NCBI GenBank assembly: GCA_003856375.1
Contig: CP034120.1
Location: 1,054,001-1,118,000 of the forward strand
Reading direction: 5' to 3'
Source of the DNA: Glaciecola amylolytica
Lineage (GTDB): Bacteria > Bacteroidota > Bacteroidia > Flavobacteriales_D > Crocinitomicaceae
Length of the DNA: 64,000 nucleotides
The position numbers were made by a program, and so were the translations under genes. Within the stretch, counting starts at the first letter, position 1, and the number at the start of each line of letters is the position of its first letter. This document shows, piece by piece, positions 43,156 to 52,517 of this stretch. A model generated the notes under the pieces. The model was not told the origin of the DNA, ran no database searches, and saw nothing but the letters and a program-made list of their open reading frames with translations.

Positions 43156-44244
43156 ATGAAGACATTAGTTGTAGGTGCGGGAATATTTGGATGTAATTGT
43201 GCAATTGAATTTGCAAAGGCCGGATTTCGCGTTGATTTGATTGAATCGGATAGTGATATCATGATGCAGGCTTCTAAAAACAACCACAACAGAATCCATT
43301 TGGGATATCATTACTTAAGAAGTAAACAAACTGCTCAGCAGAGCCTGGAAGGATTACTGTCTTTTTTGTTCTATTATGGAGATTCTGTCATTCATAGTTT
43401 TCCGAATTACTACGCTATTGCGAAGGAAGGCAGTCTGACATCGGTGGATGAATTCATTGATTTTTGTGATACAATAGGAATTGATTATGACGAAGAGTTT
43501 CCTTCATCTGAAATCATCAACCATGAAAAAATAGATAATTGCTTCAAAGTTCCGGAACCTGTTTTTGATTATACTTCCTTAAAAAAAAGTATTTGGAAAC
43601 GAATTCAGGAATCTGCGATTAATTTGAAATTGAATACAACCCTCCTCGATTTATCTTTCAATCCTGACACCAAAATATACACAGCCAAAACAGCTGAAGG
43701 AATACAGGAATATGATGCTGTGATCAATGTAACCTATTCTCAACTGAATAGTGTGAATGAAATGGTAGGTGCTGAGAAACGATTGATGAAATTTCAGGAT
43801 GTTGTCATTCCGAATTTCTATTACGAACATGAACCAATAGGCTTAACGATTATGGATGGGCCTTTTTGTTCTGTGATGCCTGCCGGAAAGCTGGAAAACC
43901 AGTTTTTGCTTTACCACGTCAATAATTCCGTGCAGGGATCTAAAGTCACTCTCGATTATTCTGAATTGAAAATCCGGGAGGGAGATTTACACGATGAAAT
44001 TTATCGTCGTTCAATAGAATATTACCCGTTTTTAAAGAAGGCACAACATATCGGAAACTACCGGACTGTGCGTGCGGTACATGAAAATCAGGAAGATGCA
44101 CGCGTTACGGAACTGCAAACGTACGATGAGCTTCCAAACTACTTTTCAATCCTTTCCGGAAAAATGAGTACTTGTGTTCAGGTAGCGTTGTCAATTAAAC
44201 ATACCTTGCAGAATAAGAATAAAATCAAAGAAAAGATCATATGA
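43156..44244 (+). CDS. FAD-dependent oxidoreductase (DAO-like)
   Basis: 362 residues. Rossmann loop LVVGAGIFGCNCAIEFAKAGF (about 4-24), acidic residue in DLIESDSD (ribose binding), then NHNRIHLGYHYLRS, typical of amino-acid-oxidase-like FAD enzymes found in glycan loci. The substrate is unknown. It overlaps the methyltransferase gene by 4 nt, so it is translated together with the later glycan-modification genes. Confidence 0.8.
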   Translation: MKTLVVGAGIFGCNCAIEFAKAGFRVDLIESDSDIMMQASKNNHNRIHLGYHYLRSKQTAQQSLEGLLSFLFYYGDSVIHSFPNYYAIAKEGSLTSVDEFIDFCDTIGIDYDEEFPSSEIINHEKIDNCFKVPEPVFDYTSLKKSIWKRIQESAINLKLNTTLLDLSFNPDTKIYTAKTAEGIQEYDAVINVTYSQLNSVNEMVGAEKRLMKFQDVVIPNFYYEHEPIGLTIMDGPFCSVMPAGKLENQFLLYHVNNSVQGSKVTLDYSELKIREGDLHDEIYRRSIEYYPFLKKAQHIGNYRTVRAVHENQEDARVTELQTYDELPNYFSILSGKMSTCVQVALSIKHTLQNKNKIKEKII

Positions 44245-44777
44245 AATTACATTTAGGTTGTGGACCCAATATCAAAGAGGGTTATGTCAATGTTGATAAA
44301 TTTGCCAATTTTCCCGGGGTTGAAAGATGGGATATTCTGGATCTTCCGGTTGCTGATAATTCAGTTGACGAAGTATTGAATGAGCATTTGGCGGAACACA
44401 TTCCTTTCAAAGATGAAAAACAGTTTTGGGCAGAATCCTTCCGTGTATTAAAGAAAGGAGGAGTTTTGACAGTGGAAACTCCGGATATGGAATGGTTGTG
44501 CGAACAATTCTTGAAAGCAGAGGATAATTTTCAGGATTTTTACAGCGTTGGATCTCCTGATCACTATTTTGGAAGTGGAAAATCCATTGAAAACAGATGG
44601 GGAATGATTACAACTCATTTCTTCGGAAATCAAAATGGAGAAGGGCAGTTTCATTACAATGGCTATACAAAACAAAAAATGATCCGCATTGGTGAATTGA
44701 TTGGTTTTTCAAAAGTTGAAGTAGAGAAATTGTGTAACAAAGGTGCCCATTGTATTCGCGGTAAATTCTATAAATAA
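44241..44777 (+). CDS. SAM-dependent methyltransferase (small, class I)
   Basis: 178 residues. LHLGCGPNIKEGYVNVD is the SAM-binding loop of the short methyltransferases common in O-antigen loci; then LPVADNSVDEVLNEHLAEHI and FRVLKKGGVLTVETPDM. It probably O- or N-methylates a glycan residue. Directly adjacent to the next start (TAA-ATG). Confidence 0.85.
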   Translation: MKLHLGCGPNIKEGYVNVDKFANFPGVERWDILDLPVADNSVDEVLNEHLAEHIPFKDEKQFWAESFRVLKKGGVLTVETPDMEWLCEQFLKAEDNFQDFYSVGSPDHYFGSGKSIENRWGMITTHFFGNQNGEGQFHYNGYTKQKMIRIGELIGFSKVEVEKLCNKGAHCIRGKFYK

Positions 44778-45431
44778 ATGCAGCATATTTTAATCGTCGG
44801 GGCAAATAGTTTTATTGCAAAACATATTCGATCATCTGCCGGATTCAGGACAGAAAGCAAGTTCTATACGGCAGGGCGATCTGCTGAATTCGATTTTCAG
44901 ATAGATTTGACAGACGAGAAAAGTATTGAAAGATTGAATTTTAATGAGTTTCAATTTGATGCAGTGATTTTTTGTCAGGGGTTAAATCCGTCTAAAAATC
45001 TGAAGGAATCTGATTTCAACCACTTTATTCAAATGTATGCAGTGAATGTGGCAGGTCCGGCGCAATTGCTCAAACAGCTGATTCGGGTTTTAAAACCCGG
45101 AGCCTCTGTTCTGTTTTTCGGTTCAATTGCAACTAAAAAAGGTAGTTATGATCCTGCGTACGCTTCTGCAAAAGCAGCAATCATTGGATTAACTGCAAGT
45201 TTGGTGCGCGCGTATCCGGATTACAGATTCAACATTCTGACTCTTGGATTAGTAGAGGGTTCTCCTGTTTTTGAAGGAATGACGGAGGATTTTATCGGAA
45301 GACATGCCAATAATATGTTTAATAACCAATTGATTAAGGTTGAAAATGTGATTGGTTTATTAGATGAGTTGATTCATAATTCAAATATTAACAACGCCAA
45401 CTTCCATTTGGATGGCGGCTATCAAGTTTAA
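44778..45431 (+). CDS. Short-chain dehydrogenase
   Basis: 217 residues, short SDR: ILIVGANSFIAKHI (cofactor loop), VNVAGPAQLLKQLIRV, FGSIATKKGSYDPAYASAKAAIIGLT with the Tyr-x3-Lys pair (YASAK), and FHLDGGYQV. It probably modifies a nucleotide sugar or sugar acid together with the FAD enzyme. Four bases separate it from the glycosyltransferase start chosen below. Confidence 0.8.
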   Translation: MQHILIVGANSFIAKHIRSSAGFRTESKFYTAGRSAEFDFQIDLTDEKSIERLNFNEFQFDAVIFCQGLNPSKNLKESDFNHFIQMYAVNVAGPAQLLKQLIRVLKPGASVLFFGSIATKKGSYDPAYASAKAAIIGLTASLVRAYPDYRFNILTLGLVEGSPVFEGMTEDFIGRHANNMFNNQLIKVENVIGLLDELIHNSNINNANFHLDGGYQV

Positions 45432-45435
45432 CGAA

Positions 45436-46386
45436 ATGAATTTTGCTGATTTTACGATCATTATTCCACCGCATAATCGTCCGAAACACTTAGACCGGGT
45501 ATTGGAGTATCTCATGCCATTTCAGTTTAAGCACATTGTTATCGCAGATTCTTCCGACGAAGTATACGAGAACCCGGTTTTGGAGCATTCGACGATTCAT
45601 TACATGCATCTGAAAGGGATGAACTTCTCCGAGAAAATGCAGCTGGCAATGAATCAGGTTCAAACACCTTACTGCATGCTGATGGCCGAGGACGATTTCT
45701 ATGTGCCCGAAACCATTGAGCACTGTCTGCAATTTTTGAGAAATAATTCAGATTATTCCTCTTGTCAGGGACTCTATACCAGATTTGACACTTTCAGCTC
45801 GAAAGTATTTACAAAATTCATTTATTTAAACTCCTTCAGAAGGGATATTAATCAACCGGAAATATTGGATCGGATAGATGATCTGTTTCATAATTACATC
45901 CAGTTGTTTTATACCGTACATCGAACACACACTCTTAAAAAAGTGTTTGAATTCTCAGGACAGAAATACACCAATATGTTCGTAATCGAAATTTTATTGG
46001 CTGTATTTGCACTGATTGAAGGAAAACATAAGGTGTTGAATGAGTTTTATGGTGCCAGAGAGGAAATTAAAACCTCTGTTGGGAAAACCCATGTGACTTT
46101 TCACGACTTTGCATCGGAGGAAAAGTACCGGAAAGAGTATGCCGATTTGCTGTCTGAATTGGCCGCCCTGATTTCAGAAAAAAACCAGTTGAATCCAGAT
46201 GAAACCAGACAAAAACTGATGTCAGGCATTCAGTTTTATTTAACCCATACGAGGGTGAAACCCACGTTGTTTGATAAAGTGAAGTATAAGCTTGATTATT
46301 ACAGCAAAACTGCTTCGGTTGACTCTGCCAAATACAAAAGAGCCTGGTCAGAGATTAAAAAAATGATTGAAACACATCCGATCTGA
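45436..46386 (+). CDS. Glycosyltransferase (GT2-like, TIGR00180 type)
   Basis: 316 residues from MNFADFTIIIPPHNRP; an earlier in-frame ATG at 45412 would overlap the previous gene. A GT-A domain (about 5-200) contains the nucleotide-binding start FTIIIPPHNRPKHLDRVL and the DxD-like AEDDF at about 82-86. The C-terminal ~110 residues are helical. It transfers a sugar during glycan assembly; donor unknown. The stop codon lies inside the stem of the hairpin at 46379-46406. Confidence 0.82.
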   Translation: MNFADFTIIIPPHNRPKHLDRVLEYLMPFQFKHIVIADSSDEVYENPVLEHSTIHYMHLKGMNFSEKMQLAMNQVQTPYCMLMAEDDFYVPETIEHCLQFLRNNSDYSSCQGLYTRFDTFSSKVFTKFIYLNSFRRDINQPEILDRIDDLFHNYIQLFYTVHRTHTLKKVFEFSGQKYTNMFVIEILLAVFALIEGKHKVLNEFYGAREEIKTSVGKTHVTFHDFASEEKYRKEYADLLSELAALISEKNQLNPDETRQKLMSGIQFYLTHTRVKPTLFDKVKYKLDYYSKTASVDSAKYKRAWSEIKKMIETHPI

Positions 46387-46406
46387 AATCAGGAAATTTC
46401 AGATCG
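46379..46406. terminator. Terminator hairpin between convergent glycan operons
   Basis: Perfect 11-bp stem CGATCTGAAAT (46379-46389) with ATTTCAGATCG (46396-46406); it includes the stop codon of the plus-strand gene. The T-run comes only after 13 further bases, so efficiency is uncertain. The minus-strand gene ends 6 bp away. Confidence 0.6.
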
Positions 46407-46411
46407 TTGAA

Positions 46412-47143
46412 TTATCTTTTTTTATGCAACTTTTCATTCCGGAAAATCCCGTCTACCTGCAGCAACTGACCCGTGTTCTGATCACAGAATCCGTTTTCAA
46501 GTGATATCAGCGTAAAATCTCTTTCCTGCATGAAACGAATCATTTCTGTGTACAACATTTCATTTTTATAGAGTTCTACCAGAGACATCTCCAATTGAAT
46601 TAAGCTTACCTTGTCCAATACCTTGTCAGCTCCTTCAATGACGTTCTTTTCGTAACCTTGGGTATCTATTTTCAGCATCACACTGTTTCCTTCTTTGTAG
46701 AACGAATGGAATACCTCATTCAGCGTTTTGACTTCAATTTCCTGTGTTCCGATATACATCGATTCAGGAAGGCTTTCAACGTGCGTATCTTCCATCGTTA
46801 AAATGGAACTGCTGAATGAATTTCCGGCAATATTGATGACACTTTTTCCCGGAATATCTCCTAATGCATAGTGATTGACAGACCAGTTCTGATCCTTTCC
46901 GGAAACCTTTTTTAAGCCCTCAAAAGCGTCATTCAGCGGTTCAAAAGAAATGATTTTCCCTTTGTAGCCAAGTGTGCGCGAAAATTCTCCATACTGGCCG
47001 GCATTGGCTCCCACATCAAACAATAAGTCGATGTGATGGTGCTTCATGATTTTTGCTCTTCTGAGTAAATCTGGCTTGAAATACTTTAAAACGGGAACTC
47101 CCATTTTGATAAGCATTCCTGCTGCCTTTATCTTGAAATTCAT
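46412..47143 (-). CDS. FkbM-family methyltransferase
   Basis: 243 residues. LLFDVGANAGQYGEFSRTLGY (SAM loop), IISFEPLNDAFEGLKKV, MLKIDTQGYEKNVIEGADKVL and LIQLEMSLVELYKNE are the FkbM family blocks. It probably O-methylates a sugar. It is the last gene of the minus-strand operon starting at 50907, with a 6-nt gap to the gene before it. Confidence 0.9.
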   Translation of the reverse strand: MNFKIKAAGMLIKMGVPVLKYFKPDLLRRAKIMKHHHIDLLFDVGANAGQYGEFSRTLGYKGKIISFEPLNDAFEGLKKVSGKDQNWSVNHYALGDIPGKSVINIAGNSFSSSILTMEDTHVESLPESMYIGTQEIEVKTLNEVFHSFYKEGNSVMLKIDTQGYEKNVIEGADKVLDKVSLIQLEMSLVELYKNEMLYTEMIRFMQERDFTLISLENGFCDQNTGQLLQVDGIFRNEKLHKKR

Positions 47144-47149
47144 AGGTAA

Positions 47150-47815
47150 TTATTGCTTGAAATTGAAATCCCTGCGCTTGATACGCCACCACATTTTTGA
47201 AACCATGGCTTTGTAGGATCGCGGAAATCTTTTGAAATAACCCTCCGACCAATCGGCATCAATGATCTTTTTGCAGGCAATCGGCGCGCAAATCAATGTG
47301 TCATCGTGGAAAGTAATGAAGTGATCCGGCAAGGTTTTTACCAGATAGCGGATTACAGAATCAACTGTCGGGTAGTTTTCTCCATGATCATTCGGATTCG
47401 GTCCAAGGAAATATCTTAGATCATCCACCAGGATAATTGCGTCTTTGACCTGAACAGCTTGTTCCAATTCATCCATGATGGGACACTCGTTGTGTTTTCC
47501 TCCGGTATTTCTTCCGCACCAATGTCCGTCCAGCCAAAAAATGGCGCTGCCTTGAATGGAAGGGATAATCTTGGGTAAAATATGTCTGCTGTCTCCAAGG
47601 TTGAAGTGAAGATTTTTTAAATGCTTGAACTTATTGGAAGTTTCATGATATATTTCTTCGCTGATTTCAATGGTGAAAACCTCTTTGAAAATACCTGCTG
47701 CCCAAGAGCTTGTTCCTCCCAGATAAGTACCTGTTTCTATAAAATTAGCGATCTTGAATTCTTTTGCCAGTTTTTCAACCAGTGGTTTGTTTATCCCAAA
47801 ATTGATTGCACCCAT
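47150..47815 (-). CDS. Class I methyltransferase-like protein
   Basis: 221 residues. NFIETGTYLGGTSSWAAGIFKEVFTIEIS matches the start of a Rossmann methyltransferase (ETGTYLG, then acidic FTIEIS), followed by NLGDSRHILP and AIFWLDGHWCG...ECPIMDEL, as in cephalosporin-hydroxylase/TylF-like methyltransferases. WLDGHW supplies a metal-type Asp/His. The substrate is unknown. It overlaps the start of its upstream neighbour's end by one base. Confidence 0.7.
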   Translation of the reverse strand: MGAINFGINKPLVEKLAKEFKIANFIETGTYLGGTSSWAAGIFKEVFTIEISEEIYHETSNKFKHLKNLHFNLGDSRHILPKIIPSIQGSAIFWLDGHWCGRNTGGKHNECPIMDELEQAVQVKDAIILVDDLRYFLGPNPNDHGENYPTVDSVIRYLVKTLPDHFITFHDDTLICAPIACKKIIDADWSEGYFKRFPRSYKAMVSKMWWRIKRRDFNFKQ

Positions 47816-48678
47816 TATATTTTTTTAAATTGGTCTAAAAATGATTTGTCTGAATAATTAACGATCTCAACCGCCTGAGTAGAGGCAAATTTAGCTATTA
47901 TATCAAAGGAATAGAAGAAATAGTGAAAAATCAGGAAGATTTCGGATGAGCTGTAAAGTTGGTTTTTCTTCTTGTTTTTGTAGAACGGAACCAATTTTTC
48001 TTCCTGAGAATAAAAATGAACCGATCTGAGCATTAATTCATTGGATTTCGTCACCGTAATATCCTGATGCTGATTCAAATCAATTCCTGCAATTTCAACA
48101 GATTTGTATCCCATCCAGATACATGTCATCAAACCCGGAACAGCTACGGTAGTTGGACGCGGCATCCCTAAGCGGTGTTTGAAAAACCAATAATTCAGCT
48201 TGTTATCTCCGTTAAAGTTGGTGCTGTTGTAATGGTAAATCCGGATCTTGGAATTGGAAAGCTCCAGTTGTTTCAGTATTTTATTGATCGCTTTTCTGAA
48301 TCTGACCGGAACGAAAAGAACCATGTCCCATGCTGTTTTTTGATATAAGGTTCTGTAAAACTGCTCAACATGCGGGTCTTCATCGGATAATCTGGAAAAC
48401 AAGGGGTCGCAGAAAATATAGAAATTAGGTTTCAGTTCAAGGAATAACTCGCTGTTGCAGAAAAAATTTGCAACCATAATATTTTCCGGAAGACCTTCGC
48501 TTTTCATTTTTTCAAGCGCTTCCGGTAGGGAAGGACCATTTGCTAAAAATGCAATTTTATCGCCATTCTTTTCCGGCAACGGACTGCTCCATTTGGAAAG
48601 GAAGATAATCTTTACAAATGTCTGAACAACATTGGAAAATTCCCTGGTAAAATTCAAAAAAGAAACTACAAACCTCAT
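47815..48678 (-). CDS. Candidate nonulosonate (sialyl-type) transferase, DUF115/GT42-like
   Basis: 287 residues. After a hydrophobic N-terminus comes IAFLANGPSLPEAL (about 42-55) with the NGPSL motif shared by DUF115 (Maf) proteins and GT42 CstI/CstII sialyltransferases. Then NFYIFCDPLFSRL, RPTTVAVPGLMTCIWMGYKSVEIAGIDL (compare the ALGYKEIYLSGIDF block of CstII, from memory) and a following His in RSVHFYSQEE that could be the catalytic base. The assignment rests on remembered motifs, but the order fits, and a CMP-nonulosonate pathway lies next door. It would attach legionaminic-type acid to a glycan or protein. Confidence 0.6.
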   Translation of the reverse strand: MRFVVSFLNFTREFSNVVQTFVKIIFLSKWSSPLPEKNGDKIAFLANGPSLPEALEKMKSEGLPENIMVANFFCNSELFLELKPNFYIFCDPLFSRLSDEDPHVEQFYRTLYQKTAWDMVLFVPVRFRKAINKILKQLELSNSKIRIYHYNSTNFNGDNKLNYWFFKHRLGMPRPTTVAVPGLMTCIWMGYKSVEIAGIDLNQHQDITVTKSNELMLRSVHFYSQEEKLVPFYKNKKKNQLYSSSEIFLIFHYFFYSFDIIAKFASTQAVEIVNYSDKSFLDQFKKI

Positions 48679-48683
48679 GATAG

Positions 48684-49832
48684 TTATTTTAATCCGGAGA
48701 CATAATTACCTACGAAATGATACGAATTGACAACCATTTCTTCCAATTTCGGAGCATATTTCGCGGCATTTACTGCTTTTTCGTTGATTGCTGTTTTGGA
48801 GATGCTTTGGCAGAATGCTGTGATCTGCTCTTTCATCCCTGCGTTATCGGGGATAAACCATCCCGCATCACGGAACATGAACCAATTGTCGCTTTCCTCG
48901 CTTCCGCAAAAAAGAATCGGTTTTCCCATGGTAACAGCGCTTACTGCTTTGGAAGGAACCGCATAATGAGTAAATCCGGGTAAGAGAGAAACCATGTGAA
49001 TGTCAATAAAAATCAACTGATCCCGCGGCACACTTGGTGTCAGGACAACTCCTTTTTTATCTTTTGCGAATTCAATCAGATCGGGAGCTTTATCTCCGTA
49101 TAATGCCAATACCAATAAATGCTTGTCAGGATCAATCGCTTCAATCATAAAACGGATGAAATCCGGATTGTGGGCATCATGTACATTTCCGCAATAGCCG
49201 ATGATTATTTTTTCAGAATCATACCACTCAGGTGCTGTCTCAGAAGGTTTTCCTTCAAAAGCGCCACATGGTAAAATGCTGATCGGAATTTCCTGCTTGT
49301 AGCAGCTTTTCGTGATGTATGAAGCTTGTTGCGGTCCCAATGCGATCACAAATTCGGGTTTATCGGAATAGGTTTTCTTCAGAATCCACCGGTAAATGAA
49401 ATTACTTTCGCGGGTATTCCCGTTGGCTTTAAACATTTCAGGAAATAAATCCAACGCCCATAAGGCACGTTTGTTTTTTCTTCCCAATCCTCTGGCAGCC
49501 CAGAATGGAAGCAATGGAGGGGAAGTGGTAATCACAAACAGGTCCGACTTCAGTTTCCGTGCAGTTTTGATCAGAATATAACCGTCATACAGCAACTTGA
49601 TCAGTTTCATCGGCCCGGATTTCGCATCGAAACGGTTTTTGATCTTGATCAGGTTTCCCAACGGTTCTCTTTTTTTTCCGCCCTGACCGGTTGTTTTATC
49701 AATGTAAACAACATTACAGGTAATCTCGGGATAATGTTCCTGCAGGAAACCAATCATGTCACAAACAGATTCCCCATTGATATTCAATGAAGGAGGGTAA
49801 TTCCGTGCAATAAACGTGATTGTTTTTTTCAT
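48684..49832 (-). CDS. GT4-type glycosyltransferase
   Basis: 382 residues with a GT-B fold. N-terminal domain with ITFIARNYPPSLNINGESVCDMI; C-terminal domain starts near IIIGYCGNVHDAHNPDFI (about 210) and has HMVSLLPGFTHYAVPSKAVSAVTMGKPILFCG, the donor-site region with the KXXXX-mGKPI pattern. It adds a sugar from a nucleotide donor during glycan assembly. Gaps are 1 nt to the epimerase gene and 5 nt to the transferase gene. Confidence 0.85.
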   Translation of the reverse strand: MKKTITFIARNYPPSLNINGESVCDMIGFLQEHYPEITCNVVYIDKTTGQGGKKREPLGNLIKIKNRFDAKSGPMKLIKLLYDGYILIKTARKLKSDLFVITTSPPLLPFWAARGLGRKNKRALWALDLFPEMFKANGNTRESNFIYRWILKKTYSDKPEFVIALGPQQASYITKSCYKQEIPISILPCGAFEGKPSETAPEWYDSEKIIIGYCGNVHDAHNPDFIRFMIEAIDPDKHLLVLALYGDKAPDLIEFAKDKKGVVLTPSVPRDQLIFIDIHMVSLLPGFTHYAVPSKAVSAVTMGKPILFCGSEESDNWFMFRDAGWFIPDNAGMKEQITAFCQSISKTAINEKAVNAAKYAPKLEEMVVNSYHFVGNYVSGLK

Positions 49833-49833
49833 T

Positions 49834-50907
49834 CTAAACGCTTTTCGTAACGCGTTCTTTCATGGAGTCATGAATTTGAGAAATGATATCGTTCAGGTTG
49901 TATTTGTAATTCCAGTCTGGATAATGATCTCTGAATTTTTGAATATCGCTGATATACCAGATATGATCACCTACGCGGTTATCATTGGTATAGGAGTAGT
50001 TCATTTTTTTTCCGGAAATCAATTCAATGGCATCAATTGCTTCGATCATGGAACAGTTCGAAAAACGGCTTCCACCGGCATTATATACTTCTCCTTTTCT
50101 CGGATTCTGATAGAAATGCCAGAACATATTTACCAAATCGTAGCTGTGAATATTGTCACGCACTTGTTTCCCTTTGTATCCGAAAATCGTATAATGATCG
50201 CCGCTCAGGTTGCATTTTACAAGGTAAGACAGGAATCCGTGCAGTTTTGCTCCGGAATGATTTGGTCCGGTCAAACATCCGCCTCTGAAAACTGCGGTGT
50301 TCATATCGAAATATCTTCCGTATTCCTGAACCAATACATCCGCTGCAACTTTGGATGCTCCAAAAATAGAGTGGGTAGTATGATCCAACGACATTTGCTC
50401 ATCAATTCCTTTTTTGAAGTAAGGATGAGTGGTATCGATTTCCCATCTTTTTTCCAGCTCGACCAATGGAAGAAGATTCGGATTATCACCATAAACCTTA
50501 TTGGTAGAAGTGAAAATAAATACCGATTCCGGGCAGTGATTTCTGCACAATTCCAGCATGTTCAATGTTCCGGTAGCGTTCACTCCGAAATCTGTCAGCG
50601 GCTCTTTTGCAGCCCAATCATGAGAAGGTTGTGCAGCAGAATGAATAATCAGTTTAATGTCTTTACCGTATTCCTGAAAAATGGTTTCCAGTCCGGCATA
50701 ATCACGAATGTCAATATTGTAATGACGGTAATTGCTGTATTTCTCTTTCAGTTCCAATACGTTCCATTGCGTTGAAGCATCGTTTCCGAAGAAGTAAGAA
50801 CGCATATCGTTATCGATACCGATGATTAGGTCAAATTTGTCTGCGCAAAAAATAACTGATTCACTTCCGATTAATCCTCCTGACCCTGTGATTAGAGCAA
50901 TATTCAT
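49834..50907 (-). CDS. NAD-dependent nucleotide-sugar epimerase (CDP-tyvelose-epimerase-like)
   Basis: 357 residues, extended [21 protein letters not shown] (cofactor loop), [33 protein letters not shown] and [13 protein letters not shown] match the CDP-paratose 2-epimerase (RfbE) group. Where the active-site YxxxK is expected the sequence reads [11 protein letters not shown], with Phe in place of Tyr. I recall relatives with this same change, so it may be a subfamily trait. First gene of the minus-strand operon, divergent from the flippase gene. Confidence 0.85.
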   Translation of the reverse strand: MNIALITGSGGLIGSESVIFCADKFDLIIGIDNDMRSYFFGNDASTQWNVLELKEKYSNYRHYNIDIRDYAGLETIFQEYGKDIKLIIHSAAQPSHDWAAKEPLTDFGVNATGTLNMLELCRNHCPESVFIFTSTNKVYGDNPNLLPLVELEKRWEIDTTHPYFKKGIDEQMSLDHTTHSIFGASKVAADVLVQEYGRYFDMNTAVFRGGCLTGPNHSGAKLHGFLSYLVKCNLSGDHYTIFGYKGKQVRDNIHSYDLVNMFWHFYQNPRKGEVYNAGGSRFSNCSMIEAIDAIELISGKKMNYSYTNDNRVGDHIWYISDIQKFRDHYPDWNYKYNLNDIISQIHDSMKERVTKSV

Positions 50908-50944
50908 GATTTTGATTCCTTTGTTTCTAGTTTGTTCGAGTTCT

Positions 50945-50952
50945 CAAAAATA
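50945..50952 (-). promoter_or_regulatory. Candidate -7 element of the minus-strand glycan operon
   Basis: TATTTTTG on the minus strand, about 38 nt before the epimerase start; exact TAnnTTTG match. Confidence 0.45.
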
Positions 50953-51013
50953 ACGAATTTAATCCATAAGTAGAAATCTGAAACTTGCTTTTCACGTAAC
51001 GGGAAATATTCCT

Positions 51014-51021
51014 TAATTTCG
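51014..51021 (+). promoter_or_regulatory. Candidate -7 element of the flippase gene
   Basis: TAATTTCG, one mismatch from TAnnTTTG, only 5 nt before the ATG at 51027. It would give an almost leaderless transcript, so either a downstream start or another promoter is possible. Confidence 0.3.
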
Positions 51022-51026
51022 CCACA

Positions 51027-52517
51027 ATGGGGCTTGTACAAAAAGATGCATTCAGAACAACTTTGCTTTCCTATCTGGGAATTCTGATCGGATATGTGAA
51101 TAAAGGAGTTTTGTTTTTAATAGTGCTTTCCACTGCTCAGATCGGCTTGATAAACCTGATTGTTTCCATCGGAACATTGTTTGCACAATTGGCCAATTTC
51201 GGAACGATTTACGCTACCTGGAAATTCTTTCCGATTGTAAAAAATCATGAGAAAAAACATCATGGTTTTCTCTCTTTCATCTTGCTGATTGTTGGTCTGG
51301 GAATTCTGGTTTATACCACGCTTTATATCCTGTTTAAAAACCAGATTCAGCATGGATATGCCGAAAAATCACCCATGTTTCTGGACTATTATTACTGGAC
51401 ACTTCCAATTGGAATTGCCTACGTACTGTTCATGGTTCTGGAGGTTTACCTGCGGAGTTTGTATAAGAATGTAATAGCTGTTTTTGCCTATGAAATAGTG
51501 CTCCGTTTGGCAACAACACTTGTTCTTTTATTGGTGTGGGCGAATCTGATTTCTTTTGAGTTGTTCGTTATCCTGCATAGCCTCTTGTATGTGATCCCGA
51601 CGTTGATTCTTATTTTCTACCTGAGAAAAATAAATGAATTCAAAATTGGCCTTTCAGAGATTAAGATTTCAAAGAGACTGCGGAAAATCGTGTTTTATTT
51701 TTCTTCCTTTTCCTACATCAATACGCTGGGATCCGTTTGGGTGAGTTCGTTGGATGTTTTGATGATCGCTCAATTGGTAGGTTTGAAAGAAACAGGAGTT
51801 TTTACAACGGTTGTTTTTCTGGCCAGTGTTCTGCAGGTTCCATACAAATCCATTCTGCGGGTAAGTAATCCGTTGGTTGCCGATTATTGGAAGCACAGGG
51901 AAATGGACAAAATGAAGGAGTTGTATCAAAAGGTGAGTTCTGTTTCATTGGTGATCGGTCTGGCAATGTTTATTCTGGTATGGGTGAATATTGACTTCTT
52001 GTTTTCATTTTTGAAACCTGAATTCGCTGAGGGAATATGGGTGTTCTTTTTCATCATGATCGGCCGTTTGATTGATATGTATTTTGGAATTAACGGAGCA
52101 ATATTCACGGCTTCCAAAAAGTACCGGTACGACATCTTGTTTACTGTATTTTTGATTGTTACAGTGTATTTGCTGAATCGTTTGCTTATTCCTGTTTGGG
52201 GAATATCCGGAGCTGCAATTTCAACAAGTATTGCGCTTATTGTATACAATTTAGGCCGCTTGATTTTTGTCTGGATTGCTTACAAATTGCACCCATTCGA
52301 GCGCAATCAGTTTGTCATTATCGGATTGGCTGTATTCACCTTGACAGTAGGGTATTTCACTCAGGGGCTTATAAACAACAAGTGGATCCAATGTTTAGTT
52401 GAATCCACCATCGTTAGTGTGCTGTTTTTTGTACCGATCTATGTTTTCTCTCTGGAAAAGGAGACCGTCAATTATATCAAAAAAGCATTTGCGTTTATCA
52501 GATCGAAAATGTCTTAA
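51027..52517 (+). CDS. Polysaccharide flippase (Wzx/MOP superfamily)
   Basis: 496 residues with about 12-14 membrane segments spread over the whole length. N-terminal LLSYLGILIGYVNKGVLFLIVLSTAQIGLINL and the later IGRLIDMYFGINGAIFTASKKYRYDILF match PST/Wzx exporters that flip lipid-linked oligosaccharides. It probably exports the unit built by the neighbouring genes. Convergent with alaS: the two stop codons overlap by 4 bp. Confidence 0.88.
   Translation: MGLVQKDAFRTTLLSYLGILIGYVNKGVLFLIVLSTAQIGLINLIVSIGTLFAQLANFGTIYATWKFFPIVKNHEKKHHGFLSFILLIVGLGILVYTTLYILFKNQIQHGYAEKSPMFLDYYYWTLPIGIAYVLFMVLEVYLRSLYKNVIAVFAYEIVLRLATTLVLLLVWANLISFELFVILHSLLYVIPTLILIFYLRKINEFKIGLSEIKISKRLRKIVFYFSSFSYINTLGSVWVSSLDVLMIAQLVGLKETGVFTTVVFLASVLQVPYKSILRVSNPLVADYWKHREMDKMKELYQKVSSVSLVIGLAMFILVWVNIDFLFSFLKPEFAEGIWVFFFIMIGRLIDMYFGINGAIFTASKKYRYDILFTVFLIVTVYLLNRLLIPVWGISGAAISTSIALIVYNLGRLIFVWIAYKLHPFERNQFVIIGLAVFTLTVGYFTQGLINNKWIQCLVESTIVSVLFFVPIYVFSLEKETVNYIKKAFAFIRSKMS

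Noticed and set aside
49816-50775. 319-codon plus-strand open frame opposite the epimerase gene
   Set aside because: The minus-strand frame is a clear NAD-dependent epimerase in a tight operon; the antisense frame has no recognisable motif.
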